Shown here: in pieces, positions 17,497 to 26,580 of the stretch
How the letters are laid out: every line of letters starts with the position of its first letter
Numbering within the stretch: position 1 is the stretch's first letter
Assembly (NCBI GenBank): GCA_016711605.1
Contig: JADJSS010000044.1
Span: forward strand, 124,001 to 188,000
Direction of reading: 5' to 3'
Source of the DNA: Saprospirales bacterium
Lineage (GTDB): Bacteria > Bacteroidota > Bacteroidia > Chitinophagales > JADIYW01
DNA: 64,000 nucleotides
The notes under the pieces: generated by a model
Told to the model about the DNA's origin: nothing
Database searches by the model: none
Seen by the model: the letters and a program-made list of their open reading frames with translations, nothing else
Translations under genes and position numbers: made by a program

Positions 17497-18456
17497 ATGA
17501 CAAAAATTATTAAAAGCTACATATTGTTATTATCTGTTTGCATTGCATCTATTGTTTTATTTGTTGCATGCGAAAAAGAAATTGATTTAAAAGTACCCAA
17601 TCCGGCAAGTGCTTATGTGGTTGAAGGACATATTGAAAACGGAATTCCACCGTATGTCGTATTGACAAAAAATGCTGCGTTTTACGGAAATATCAATTTA
17701 AGTAATTTGGCAAATTATTTTGTGAGTGGTGCTCAAATCACCGTAACTACAGATGATGATACGGTGCAATTAGCAGAATATAATGGCGCATTGATACAAT
17801 CTTTGCCAGATTCAATCGCAATTGCATTAGCTGCACAATTAGGAATTAATATTACCAGCGCATCACAATTTCCTCCTATTACACTTTACACTGTTTCTTT
17901 AGCAGATACCGGTTTTGTTGGAAAATTTGGTAAAAAATATGATTTAAAAATTACTGTTGACAGTAAAATTATAACATCGACCACTACCGTTCCTCAACCA
18001 GTATTTTTTGATTCACTTTGGTTGAAACCTCATCCAGATGCAACATTAGCCGACTCATTTTTCCAAGTATATGGTCGATTATACGATCCACCTGCACCAG
18101 GAACTTTTTATCGTTATTTTACTAAAGCTGACAATGAAGCATTTTTAATTAATGACCGATCTGTTTTTGACGATGCTTTAGTAAATGGTGGAAAAATAGA
18201 AATTTTTATTCCAAAAGGACATCCAATTGGAAGTATTGGAAGTACTGATTTTAATCGAGCTGGTTATTGGAATGTTGGTGATTCTGTTTGTACAATAAAG
18301 CTTTCTGTTATAGATAAACCTCATTATGATTTCTGGCACACTGTAGAAGCCAATAGAAGTAGCCAAGGCAATCCATTTGGGTCTGCAGTTTATGTAAAAT
18401 CAAATGTAGTCGGTGCTTATGGAATTTGGGGGTGGCTATGCCAGTATTACTGGTAG
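17497..18456 (+). CDS. DUF4249 domain lipoprotein, C-terminus frameshifted
   Basis: 319 residues as read. Signal peptide with lipobox VAC (about C25: LFVACEKEIDL), then the DUF4249 domain beginning VPNPASAYVVEGHIENGIPPYVVLT. Such proteins pair with TonB receptors, as here, and are thought to be surface lipoproteins helping uptake. Near the end five G at 18428-18432 give GIWGWLCQYYW and a stop. With four G the frame becomes GIWGGYASITGSF and runs to a TAA at 18491-18493. GIWGGY is the family's usual ending, so the true protein is probably 12 residues longer. Confidence 0.82.
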   Translation: MTKIIKSYILLLSVCIASIVLFVACEKEIDLKVPNPASAYVVEGHIENGIPPYVVLTKNAAFYGNINLSNLANYFVSGAQITVTTDDDTVQLAEYNGALIQSLPDSIAIALAAQLGINITSASQFPPITLYTVSLADTGFVGKFGKKYDLKITVDSKIITSTTTVPQPVFFDSLWLKPHPDATLADSFFQVYGRLYDPPAPGTFYRYFTKADNEAFLINDRSVFDDALVNGGKIEIFIPKGHPIGSIGSTDFNRAGYWNVGDSVCTIKLSVIDKPHYDFWHTVEANRSSQGNPFGSAVYVKSNVVGAYGIWGWLCQYYW

Positions 18457-18519
18457 TTTCAATCGTATTATAAATAAAAACAAAGTTTTATAAGATTTTA
18501 CGCAAAGATTATGAAGACT

Positions 18520-18555
18520 AATTCAACAGAAAAAAATTATTTTTTTTGTTGAATT
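18520..18555. terminator. Bidirectional stem-loop between convergent genes
   Basis: AATTCAACA (18520-18528) pairs with TGTTGAATT (18547-18555). The stem continues after one mismatch as A7 (18530-18536) against T7 (18540-18546). It overlaps the cyclophilin stop codon. The A- and T-runs inside the stem supply U-tracts in both directions. Confidence 0.55.
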
Positions 18556-19190
18556 ATTTCTATGGTTTTAATACGAACTGCTTCTAAAGGTCGGTCGTTT
18601 TTATCTGTTTTGACGGCAGCAATTTTATCTACTATTTTCATACCTTTTATCACTTCACCGTATATAGTATAGTTCATATCTAAATGCGGAATTCCTCCAA
18701 TTTTTCGATATACTTTTTTATTGGCTTCAGGTGTTTCATTTCCTGTTCGTTTTTTTGCTTTTATAAATGTCGAATCGTTGGCAATTTTACCTTGCACAAT
18801 ATAAAACTGACAAGCCGATGATGCTTTCTGCGGATTGTCATCGCGTGCTTGAGCCAACATGCCTTTTTTATGAAAATACTTTGCGTTAAATTCTGCAGGA
18901 ATGGTATAACCTAAATCACCTTCACCAAGCAACGCCGTGTCTTTTGCTGTTTTAGAAGTTGGATCACCACCTTGAATCACAAAACCTTTTATTACACGAT
19001 GAAACAGTAAACTATCATAAAAATGTTCCTTCACTAACTTGATAAAATTATCACGATGTAATGGTGTTTCATCAAATAAAACCACAGTAATATTTCCGTA
19101 ATTTGTTTTTATAATGGCTTTGTACGTTTGAGCATTCATCGAAAAAGTTTGAATGATCAGTATAAATAAAATGAATGCATTTTTTTTCAT
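18537..19190 (-). CDS. Peptidylprolyl isomerase, cyclophilin type, exported
   Basis: 217 residues. Signal peptide of about 20 residues (FILFILIIQTFSMNAQ). The cyclophilin core shows FDETPLHRDNFIKLVKEHFYD, LLFHRVIKGFVIQGGDP (catalytic Arg in FHRV) and SACQFYIVQG (conserved Q/F). An insertion of about 30 residues (KKRTGNETPEANKKVYRK) before NYTIYGEVIKGMKIVDKI is common in Bacteroidota members. It folds proteins in the periplasm. Monocistronic; its stop overlaps a terminator hairpin shared with the convergent DUF4249 gene. Confidence 0.9.
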   Translation of the reverse strand: MKKNAFILFILIIQTFSMNAQTYKAIIKTNYGNITVVLFDETPLHRDNFIKLVKEHFYDSLLFHRVIKGFVIQGGDPTSKTAKDTALLGEGDLGYTIPAEFNAKYFHKKGMLAQARDDNPQKASSACQFYIVQGKIANDSTFIKAKKRTGNETPEANKKVYRKIGGIPHLDMNYTIYGEVIKGMKIVDKIAAVKTDKNDRPLEAVRIKTIEIIQQKK

Positions 19191-19381
19191 AAAATAAGTA
19201 TATAATTATTTATAAAAATAGTAAAACAGACGAATTATACCTGTTTTTGTCTTTCAGAAAATGAAAATTAACACTTATGTTTAACTAAATTGAACTTATT
19301 TCTTCTTTTTGTAAAACTTTTTATCAAGTAAAGCGTTTAACTATTAATCAAGTATCTTAAACAAAACAAAAAACACACAAA

Positions 19382-20050
19382 ATGAAACCAACTACTATTA
19401 AATTATTACTTATCTGTTTAGTAGCATGTCCAATATTATTTACTAGTTGTATGTATTCTAAAAAGCAGTGCCAAAAGTCATATGCGAAAGTTGAAAAAGA
19501 AACATTTGATGTAATCATCGTTCCTGGAGCTCCAATGGATAGCAAATCTTTAAGTAGAGTTTTAAAAGCCAGAATTTATTGGTCAAAATATTTGTTTGAC
19601 AAAGGAATTGCTAAAAATATTATGTACTCAGGATCTTCCGTTTATTCACCATATTATGAAGGTAAAATGATGGCCATGTATGCTGAAGCGATTGGAATTC
19701 CAAAAGAAAATATATTAACCGAAACTAAAGCAGAACATAGTACAGAAAATGTTTACTACTCATATAAGAAAGCAAAAAAAATGGGTTTTACTAAAATTGC
19801 ATTAGCTACAGATCCTTTCCAAGCTAAATCATTAAAGCGATTTGTTAACAAAAGAGTCAGTAAAGATGTAGCAAATATTCCAATAAAATTTGATGTTATC
19901 AGATCGCTGGAACCAACTATGATATCGCCTGAAATAGATATACAGCAAGCTTTTAACAAAGATTTTATCTCTATCAAAGAAAGAGAAAATTTCTTTAAAC
20001 GACTAAGAGGTACCATGGGTAAAAATGTAAATAAAACTTATTACGAATAA
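19382..20050 (+). CDS. DUF218 (YdcF-like) domain lipoprotein, first of a tandem pair
   Basis: 222 residues. Signal with lipobox FTSC (C23). The DUF218 core starts FDVIIVPGAPMDSKSLSRVLKARIYW (about 42-67) and has the typical NIMYSGSSVYSPYYEGKMM and GIPKENILTETKAEHSTENV segments with conserved Glu/His, then ALATDPFQAKSLKRF. DUF218 proteins such as SanA/YdcF/ElyC are envelope proteins; some affect cell-wall lipid carriers, so a similar periplasmic role is possible. A near copy of the same length follows 43 bp later. Confidence 0.78.
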   Translation: MKPTTIKLLLICLVACPILFTSCMYSKKQCQKSYAKVEKETFDVIIVPGAPMDSKSLSRVLKARIYWSKYLFDKGIAKNIMYSGSSVYSPYYEGKMMAMYAEAIGIPKENILTETKAEHSTENVYYSYKKAKKMGFTKIALATDPFQAKSLKRFVNKRVSKDVANIPIKFDVIRSLEPTMISPEIDIQQAFNKDFISIKERENFFKRLRGTMGKNVNKTYYE

Positions 20051-20093
20051 TAATTAAAACAACAAAAATAATCACAATTAAAAAATAAATACA

Positions 20094-20762
20094 ATGAAAT
20101 CAACCACATTAAAATTAGCACTCATTTGTTTAGTAGCTTGTCCGCTATTATTCACTAGTTGCATGTATTCTAAAAAACAATGTCAAAAATCGTATGCTAA
20201 AGCAGCAAAAGAAACCTATGATATCATTATAGTTCCTGGAGCACCGATGGACAATAAATCTTTAAATAAAGTATTGCAAGCAAGAATTTACTGGGCAAAA
20301 TATTTGTTTGATAAAGGTATTACAAAAAATATCATGTTCTCAGGTTCTGCTGTTTATTCACCTTATTATGAAGCAAAGATGATGGCTTTATTTGCTGAAG
20401 CAATCGGAATTCCAAAAGAAAATATTTATTTAGAGACAAAAGCAGAGCACAGTACTGAAAATATTTATTATTCTTACAAACATGCTAAAAACCTTGGATT
20501 CAAAAAAATTGCACTGGCTACTGACCCATTTCAGGCAAAATTTTTAAATGTATTTATGAATAAAAATGTAAGTAAAGATATTGCTTCTACTCCAATTGAT
20601 TTTACGATTATCAAATCAATGAAATCTATTATGGTTACTCCAAATATTGACAAAGAAAAAGCTTTTGATGAAAATTTCGTATCTATAACAGAAAGAGAAA
20701 GTTTCATGAAACGATTCAGAGGCACTTTAGGCAAAAACCTGAATAAAACATATTACGAATAA
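20094..20762 (+). CDS. DUF218 (YdcF-like) domain lipoprotein, second of a tandem pair
   Basis: 222 residues, same length as the gene before it and clearly its paralogue: identical lipobox region (FTSCMYSKKQCQKSYAK), DUF218 core IIVPGAPMDNKSL and the same TKAEHSTEN block. Differences cluster in the last third (KSMKSIMVTPNIDKEKAF). This looks like a gene duplication that has had time to diverge. It is followed eight bases later by the S4-domain gene, so all three may be co-transcribed. Confidence 0.78.
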   Translation: MKSTTLKLALICLVACPLLFTSCMYSKKQCQKSYAKAAKETYDIIIVPGAPMDNKSLNKVLQARIYWAKYLFDKGITKNIMFSGSAVYSPYYEAKMMALFAEAIGIPKENIYLETKAEHSTENIYYSYKHAKNLGFKKIALATDPFQAKFLNVFMNKNVSKDIASTPIDFTIIKSMKSIMVTPNIDKEKAFDENFVSITERESFMKRFRGTLGKNLNKTYYE

Positions 20763-20770
20763 CAACTACT

Positions 20771-20980
20771 ATGACAGAAACATTTGCAATAAAAGAAGAA
20801 ATTATTTTGCTAAACCAATTACTAAAAGCATTAGCGTGGTGCGAAAGTGGCGCACAAGCAAATGCTGCCATTGATGCTGGTTTGGTGAAAGTAAATGGCA
20901 AAAAAGAACTACGCAAACGCAATAAATTATCGAAAGATTTTATTATTGAGTTTGATGGAAAAAAGGTGAAGTTGGTGTGA
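20771..20980 (+). CDS. S4 domain RNA-binding protein
   Basis: 69 residues, a free-standing S4 domain (YbcJ/YaaA-like): LNQLLKALAWCESGAQANAAIDAGLVKVNGK, with the conserved Lys/Arg cluster KKELRKRNK. It probably binds structured RNA, perhaps rRNA. The last 64 bases of this gene are repeated almost perfectly at 21653-21716, on the other side of the toxin-antitoxin genes. Confidence 0.85.
   Translation: MTETFAIKEEIILLNQLLKALAWCESGAQANAAIDAGLVKVNGKKELRKRNKLSKDFIIEFDGKKVKLV
20915..20978 (+). repeat. 64-bp direct repeat, copy 1 (3' end of S4 gene)
   Basis: From AAACGCAATAAATTATCG to GAAGTTGGTGT. It matches 21653-21716 at 63 of 64 positions (G at 20950 against A at 21688). The two copies are 738 bp apart and enclose the toxin-antitoxin genes. 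Confidence 0.9.
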
Positions 20981-20989
20981 AATTGCAGA

Positions 20990-21283
20990 TTAATACTTCA
21001 ATGGTTTTTGCGAAGTACTTCTAACTCTTACTATTAATATTTCATGTTCCAAAATTTGATAAGAAACTCTTATTCTATAAATTTCAAATGCTCTGAAATC
21101 GCCTTTGTTATTTTTTCTATATTTATCAATCGGATATTTTTCTTCCTTTCCAACTATATCATCTGCTTTACTTAAAACATTTAGTATTATTTTTTCAGCA
21201 TTTTGTGGCGAATCATCTGCTATGTATAAATAAATCTCTTGTAATTGAAATGATGCTTTTCTTGTCCATGTTACAGTTCTCAT
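20990..21283 (-). CDS. RelE/ParE family toxin
   Basis: 97 residues, type II toxin-antitoxin toxin. The family opening is clear: VTWTRKASFQLQEIYLYIADDSPQNAEKIILNVLSKADDI (helix pair), then the beta sheet RAFEIYRIRVSYQILEHEILIVRVRSTSQKP. ParE-type proteins poison DNA gyrase and RelE-types cut mRNA; sequence alone does not separate these here. The antitoxin gene lies four bases upstream on the same strand. The module is enclosed by the 64-bp direct repeat. Confidence 0.85.
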   Translation of the reverse strand: MRTVTWTRKASFQLQEIYLYIADDSPQNAEKIILNVLSKADDIVGKEEKYPIDKYRKNNKGDFRAFEIYRIRVSYQILEHEILIVRVRSTSQKPLKY

Positions 21284-21287
21284 TCTC

Positions 21288-21509
21288 TTACTTTTTCCAA
21301 CCTGCTACCATTTTTTTCATTTCATCAGATGTGTAAACATTTCCGCTTTTATAATCTTCTAAAGATTCGTCAATATCTTTATTGTATGCTTCAATATCAA
21401 TTTTATGGTCTACATTACTACTTAATAAAGTATAGATGGCTTCTAAAATATTATCGTCAGCTATTTCCAAATAATCTTGAATCTTCTCTTTTATATCAAT
21501 CGTTGACAT
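21288..21509 (-). CDS. Antitoxin of the RelE/ParE module
   Basis: 73 residues, acidic in the middle, no membrane segment. It begins MSTIDIKEKIQDYLEIADDNILEAIYTLL, a helical N-terminus, then IDIEAYNKDIDESLEDYKSGNVYTSDEM, which resembles the toxin-wrapping tails of small addiction-module antitoxins (LEDYKSGxxxTxDE). It precedes the toxin gene by four bases, in standard antitoxin-first order. It likely autorepresses the module. Confidence 0.8.
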   Translation of the reverse strand: MSTIDIKEKIQDYLEIADDNILEAIYTLLSSNVDHKIDIEAYNKDIDESLEDYKSGNVYTSDEMKKMVAGWKK

Positions 21510-21652
21510 TGTCTTTGTTTTATTTAAAATTAAGATTTTTTTTTGATAGTTTTTGTTCTTTTTATTTAGATGATTTTATATTTAGTATTCATTTTTCATA
21601 GGTTATGTCTTCTGAAAAAGTTTTTACTTATTTTACAAAATATTTTTAATAA

Positions 21653-21716
21653 AAACGCAATAAATTATCGAAAGATTTTATTATTGAATTTGATGGAAAA
21701 AAGGTGAAGTTGGTGT
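21653..21716 (+). repeat. 64-bp direct repeat, copy 2 (S4 gene 3' fragment)
   Basis: A second copy of the S4 gene's last 64 bases. In the S4 frame it would encode NKLSKDFIIEFDGKKVKLV and then TAG. It has no start codon or upstream S4 sequence, so it is a fragment, not a gene. The rest of the 265-bp gap between the antitoxin and the next gene (21510-21774) holds only AT-rich sequence. Confidence 0.85.
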
Positions 21717-21774
21717 AGTACTTTTTAAAACCTAACTCTTCTGCGGTTTGTTGGACAAGCATTTGGGTTTAGAA

Positions 21775-22353
21775 TTATTTACTCTTTGTTGGCGGTGGTG
21801 GCGGAACTATCGATTGTTCAAAAACATGTTTTGTTTTTAATCCATTCATTTCGAAAACATCTTTAATCACTTTAATATCTTCGATAAAAAGATAGTAATC
21901 TAAACCTGTTTTAAAAGGTTCAAATGAAAACATCTGGCAATCAAAGCAAATAAGTGTTGTTGCAACAATTTTACTATTATTAAACCAAACAATCGCATTT
22001 CTGTAAACAGGCGCACATGCTACATCATTTTCATATTGCCAAATTGAATCTACTTTAAAAAAATCAGTAATAATTTTTATGTCATTTGCATTGCATGTTT
22101 TAAAATTATATGTAAATGGTTTTTTCATGTAATTACTCACAATTAGATTATTACTGCCTACATCATAATAATAAATGGAATCTATTGCATCTGCAAAATC
22201 TTTTGAATCTATAGAAATCAAACACATAGAATCAAATTCTACAAATGGATATTTATCTATAATACTAACCTTTGTAGCATTGTTAGTTGTTTTTTGTTTA
22301 CATGAAACAATCGCAACTATGCAAATAAATATTATTGGATAAACTGCTTTCAT
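21775..22353 (-). CDS. Hypothetical lipoprotein downstream of acs
   Basis: 192 residues from the ATG at 22353, chosen because it gives MKAVYPIIFICIVAIVSCKQ, a signal peptide with lipobox IVSC; a longer start at 22389 would run into the acs gene. The mature protein is soluble, with two cysteine groups (CNANDIK, CAPVYRN, CFDCQMF). It has a Pro-rich end (PPPPPTKSK). No family is recognised. The start lies one base past the acs stop, so the two genes are probably co-transcribed. Confidence 0.6.
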   Translation of the reverse strand: MKAVYPIIFICIVAIVSCKQKTTNNATKVSIIDKYPFVEFDSMCLISIDSKDFADAIDSIYYYDVGSNNLIVSNYMKKPFTYNFKTCNANDIKIITDFFKVDSIWQYENDVACAPVYRNAIVWFNNSKIVATTLICFDCQMFSFEPFKTGLDYYLFIEDIKVIKDVFEMNGLKTKHVFEQSIVPPPPPTKSK

Positions 22354-22354
22354 T

Positions 22355-24322
22355 TTATTTTGAGCCTTTAATAATCTCATCCACCACACTTGGATCTAAC
22401 AACGTTGTGATATCACCTAAATTACTGACATCACCTTCTGCAATTTTGCGTAAAATGCGGCGCATAATTTTGCCGCTTCTGGTTTTTGGTAAGCCAGAAA
22501 CTATCTGTATTTTATCAGGTTTGGCAATTGGTGAAATAATTTTTGAAACAATATTTTTTACTTCGTTTTCAAACGAAGTAATATTCAGTAAGCGTAAACT
22601 ATCATCATTTTCTACACTATTTGGCAACGCAGCATCCGTATCAATAATTCCTTTTTCAATACTTTCTTTATCTACAATCACAAACGCATAAATACCTTGT
22701 CCTTTAATATCGTGTGGATAGCCAACCACTGCACTTTCAATTACATTTGGATGTTCATTAATCGCATTTTCTACTTCAGCTGTTCCTAAACGATGTCCAC
22801 TTACATTCATCACATCATCAACTCTTCCAATAATTCTGTAATAACCATCTTCATCTCGCTTGCAACCATCACCAGTAAAATATAAATTTTTAAACGTAGA
22901 AAAATAAGCTTGTTTGCATCGTTCATGATCACCATAAGTAGTACGGATAATTCCTGGCCAAGGAAACTTCATACACAACAATCCTTCTACATTATTTCCT
23001 TCCAATTCATTGCCTTCATTATCGACTAAAATTGGCTGCACACCAGGCAATGGCAACGTCGCAAAGGTAGGTTTTGTTGGTGTTACGAAAGCAATCGGCG
23101 AAATCATAATGCCACCAGTTTCGGTTTGCCACCAAGTATCTACGACAGGACATTTTTCTTTTCCGATATGGTCATGATACCAGAACCAAGCTTCTTCGTT
23201 TATCGGTTCGCCAACAGAACCAATCACTTTCAATGAATCTAATTTATATGGTTTCACAAAATCTAAACCGCTTGCCATCAAAGAACGAATTGCAGTTGGT
23301 GCTGTATAAAATTTGGTTACTTGTAATTTATCAATCGTTGACCAAAATCTTCCTGCATCTGGATAGGTTGGAATGCCTTCAAACATGACGGTTGTAGCAC
23401 CATTGAGTAATGGTCCATATACAATATACGAATGACCTGTTATCCAACCAATATCAGCGGTACACCAAAAAATATCATCTGCTTCGTATTGAAAAACATT
23501 TAAAAAAGTGTAGTATGTATACACCATATAACCAGCGCAAGTATGCAACACACCTTTTGGTTTTCCGGTACTTCCAGACGTATATAAAATAAACAACGGG
23601 TCTTCACTATCCATTTCTACCGCATCAAAATGTGCAGCTGCTTTATGCATTTCGCTGTGCCACCAAACATCTCTGCCAAGCTGCATTTTAATATCTTGAT
23701 TCGTTCGTTTATATACAATTACTTTTTGAATAGATGGTGTTGACTGCAATGCTTCATCACAAATTTCTTTTAATCCAACAGTTTTATTTCCACGATATAA
23801 ACCATCTGCTGTTACTAAAAGTTTACAAGCAGAATCATTTATTCTGTCTGATAAAGATTGCGCCGAAAAGCCAGCAAATACTACTGAATGCACGGCACCA
23901 ATTCTTGCGCATGCTAAAACTGCAATTGCTAATTCTGGCACCATTGGCATATATAAACAAACGCGGTCGCCTTTTTCGATACCGTTGTTTTGCAATACAT
24001 TGGCAAAGCGACAAACTTCGGCATGTAATTCAAAATAAGTAATCGTTCTATTAGGTTCATTGCTATCATTGCTTTCCCAAATAATAGCTGGTTTATTTCC
24101 ATTTTCAGCAAGATGTCTGTCTAAACAATTTTCGGTAATATTTAACTTTCCATTTAAGAACCATTTTATAGTTGGTTCCTCAAAATTCCATTCTAATGTT
24201 TGATTCCATTTTTGTTTCCATTGAAAAGATTCTGCAATTTCATTCCAAAATTGTTCAGGATTTTCTACGCTTTTTTTGTAGGTTTCTACGTATTGCTGAA
24301 ATGATGTGATTTTATGTTGCAT
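22355..24322 (-). CDS. acs: Acetyl-CoA synthetase
   Basis: 655 residues, the standard length. It activates acetate to acetyl-CoA through acetyl-AMP in the cytoplasm. Motifs: the AMP-binding P-loop YTSGSTGKPKGV (about 250), the WWQTETGGI region, TGDGCKRDEDGYYRIIGRVDDVMNVSGHR hinge region, and C-terminal PKTRSGKIMRR with the regulatory acetylation lysine K618. All diagnostic residues are intact. Upstream of the start are short repeated AGTAATAAGT words rather than a clear promoter. The following lipoprotein gene is probably in the same transcript. Confidence 0.96.
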   Translation of the reverse strand: MQHKITSFQQYVETYKKSVENPEQFWNEIAESFQWKQKWNQTLEWNFEEPTIKWFLNGKLNITENCLDRHLAENGNKPAIIWESNDSNEPNRTITYFELHAEVCRFANVLQNNGIEKGDRVCLYMPMVPELAIAVLACARIGAVHSVVFAGFSAQSLSDRINDSACKLLVTADGLYRGNKTVGLKEICDEALQSTPSIQKVIVYKRTNQDIKMQLGRDVWWHSEMHKAAAHFDAVEMDSEDPLFILYTSGSTGKPKGVLHTCAGYMVYTYYTFLNVFQYEADDIFWCTADIGWITGHSYIVYGPLLNGATTVMFEGIPTYPDAGRFWSTIDKLQVTKFYTAPTAIRSLMASGLDFVKPYKLDSLKVIGSVGEPINEEAWFWYHDHIGKEKCPVVDTWWQTETGGIMISPIAFVTPTKPTFATLPLPGVQPILVDNEGNELEGNNVEGLLCMKFPWPGIIRTTYGDHERCKQAYFSTFKNLYFTGDGCKRDEDGYYRIIGRVDDVMNVSGHRLGTAEVENAINEHPNVIESAVVGYPHDIKGQGIYAFVIVDKESIEKGIIDTDAALPNSVENDDSLRLLNITSFENEVKNIVSKIISPIAKPDKIQIVSGLPKTRSGKIMRRILRKIAEGDVSNLGDITTLLDPSVVDEIIKGSK

Positions 24323-24413
24323 ACATTAGTAATAAGTGGTAAGTAATAAGTAGTAAGATAAGAACTTTTATAGTTTCAACAAAATATCAAATCAAATCGT
24401 ACAGTTTTTTTAG

Positions 24414-24421
24414 TAACTTTG
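24414..24421 (+). promoter_or_regulatory. -7 promoter box
   Basis: TAACTTTG fits TAnnTTTG, 19 bp before the S9 peptidase ATG. No good -33 TTTG. Confidence 0.5.
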
Positions 24422-24440
24422 TAGTTCAAAATCTATTTAA

Positions 24441-26576
24441 ATGAAGCAAGTTATCTGTTTAATTTTTGTCTTATCTTTTTCAATAATTTTTGCAAAAGGA
24501 AATAAAAAATCAAAAGAAAATATTTCTTATCCAATAACCACAAAGATTGCACATACGGATACTTATTTCGGAACGGTGGTAGATGATCCATATCAATGGT
24601 TAGAAGATGATACTTGCAAAGCAACAACAGATTGGGTAACTGCACAAAATAAAGTAACGTTTGATTACTTAGATAAAATTCCTTATCGATCTCAAATAAA
24701 AGAACGATATAAAGAATTGTACGATTATGCAAAATTAGACAATCCATATGTTGCTGGTGATTACATTTTATTTGAAAAAAAAGAAGGATTACAAAACCAA
24801 CCTATAATTTATATACAAAAAGGAACACAATCAAAACCTGAAGTTTTTATCAATCCAAATGAATTAGATACGAAAGGTTTGTCTGCTGTTTCTATATCTG
24901 GTTTTTCACGCGACAATAAATATGTGACTGTATCTATTCACAAAGCTGGCAGCGATTGGTCGGAAATGTATGTGTATGAAATTGCTACAAAAAATAGAAT
25001 GACAGATAAATTAGAATGGTTAAAAAATGGTGGTGCAGATTGGGACGATTATGGTTTCTTTTATTCACGTTATCCAAAACCAACAGAAGGAAAAGCTTTA
25101 TCAGAAGTAAATGAATATCATTCTGTTTATTACCATAAATTAGGTGAAGCTCAAGAAAATGATGTATTAGTTTATCGCGACAATACTGACCCGTTAACGT
25201 TTAATATTGTTGGTGCATCAGAAGATAATCAATATTTATTTTTATACAAGTATAAAGGAACCTACGGAAATGAAATTTATTATAAAAAAGTAAACGAGCA
25301 AGGTTGGAATTTTAAACCATTGTTTACTGGATATAAAAATTCATACGTTATTGTTGATGCCATCAATGATAAATTTTTAGTGCTTACAGATGACAATGCA
25401 TCAAACAAGCAATTAATAGTAGTAGATCCAGTAAATGCAGATGCTAAAAATTGGAAAAAAATAATTGCAGAAGACAAAAATGCATTACTAGAAGGTGTTT
25501 ATACTACAAGTGGAAAATTATTTGCCAACTATTTACAAAATGCAACCAATAAATTATATGTTTACGATATTGATGGCAAAAACAAAAAAGAAATTGCATT
25601 GCCAGGAACTGGTGAATTAGAAGTTTTTAGTGGTAGAAAAACAGATAAATTCATCAACTATACTTACACATCTTTCAATTATCCAAAATCAATATTTACT
25701 TATAACATAGCGAATGGTTATTCCAATTTATTTTTAAAACCAGATTTAAAATTCAATCCAGAAGATTTTGAGTCGAAACAAGTTTGGTATAAAAGTAAAG
25801 ATGGCACGAAAGTTTCTATGTTTATTGTACACAAAAAAGGATTGATTTTAAATGGAAAAAATCCAACCTATTTATATGGTTATGGTGGTTTTAATGTTAA
25901 TGAAACACCAACATTTTCTGCATCGAGAATTATATTACTTGAAAATGGTGGTGTGTTTGCAATGCCAAATTTGCGTGGTGGTGGCGAATACGGACAAGCG
26001 TGGCACGAAGCTGGTATGTTATTTAAAAAGCAAAATGTATTTGATGATTTTATTTATGCAGCAAACTATTTAATTAAACAAAAATACACGTCGAAAGAAA
26101 AACTAGCCATTGCTGGTGGCTCCAATGGTGGCTTGTTAGTTGGTGCATGTATGACACAACGACCCGATTTATTTAAGGTTGCGTTTCCTGCAGTTGGTGT
26201 TATGGACATGTTGAAGTTTCATAAATTTACAATCGGTTTTGGCTGGGTTGTTGAATATGGAAGCAGTGAACAAAGCAAAGAAATGTTTGAATATTTAAAA
26301 GGTTATTCTCCATATCATACGTTGAAACCAAACACAAAATATCCAGCTACAATGGTAACTACAGCAGATCATGACGACCGTGTAGTACCTGCGCATAGTT
26401 TTAAATTTGCTGCACGACTACAAGAATATAATGATAAAACAAATCCTGCATTCATACGAATTGGCGTAAATGCTGGTCATGGTGCAGGAAAACCTACTTC
26501 AAAAATTATTGAAGAACAAGCAGACCAATGGAGTTTTTTCTTTTGGAATGTTGGAATGAAAAATTTAGTAAAATAA
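24441..26576 (+). CDS. Prolyl oligopeptidase family serine peptidase (S9)
   Basis: 711 residues. Signal peptide (about 1-19, LIFVLSFSIIFAKG), seven-bladed beta-propeller (about 75-430), then the alpha/beta-hydrolase domain. Catalytic Ser561 lies in GGSNGGL, Asp around 643-646 in DHDDRV, and His680 in AGHGAG. The N-terminal DPYQWLEDDT is typical of prolyl endopeptidases of this group. It should cleave after proline in short peptides in the periplasm. Single gene with its own promoter box; all catalytic residues are intact. Confidence 0.92.
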   Translation: MKQVICLIFVLSFSIIFAKGNKKSKENISYPITTKIAHTDTYFGTVVDDPYQWLEDDTCKATTDWVTAQNKVTFDYLDKIPYRSQIKERYKELYDYAKLDNPYVAGDYILFEKKEGLQNQPIIYIQKGTQSKPEVFINPNELDTKGLSAVSISGFSRDNKYVTVSIHKAGSDWSEMYVYEIATKNRMTDKLEWLKNGGADWDDYGFFYSRYPKPTEGKALSEVNEYHSVYYHKLGEAQENDVLVYRDNTDPLTFNIVGASEDNQYLFLYKYKGTYGNEIYYKKVNEQGWNFKPLFTGYKNSYVIVDAINDKFLVLTDDNASNKQLIVVDPVNADAKNWKKIIAEDKNALLEGVYTTSGKLFANYLQNATNKLYVYDIDGKNKKEIALPGTGELEVFSGRKTDKFINYTYTSFNYPKSIFTYNIANGYSNLFLKPDLKFNPEDFESKQVWYKSKDGTKVSMFIVHKKGLILNGKNPTYLYGYGGFNVNETPTFSASRIILLENGGVFAMPNLRGGGEYGQAWHEAGMLFKKQNVFDDFIYAANYLIKQKYTSKEKLAIAGGSNGGLLVGACMTQRPDLFKVAFPAVGVMDMLKFHKFTIGFGWVVEYGSSEQSKEMFEYLKGYSPYHTLKPNTKYPATMVTTADHDDRVVPAHSFKFAARLQEYNDKTNPAFIRIGVNAGHGAGKPTSKIIEEQADQWSFFFWNVGMKNLVK

Positions 26577-26580
26577 ATAA

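Noticed and set aside
20915..21716. A transposon with target-site duplication
   Set aside because: A 64-bp duplication is too long for an IS target site, and no transposase or terminal inverted repeat is seen.
23410..24111. Several short plus- and minus-strand frames inside acs
   Set aside because: They are out-of-frame shadows of the intact acs gene.
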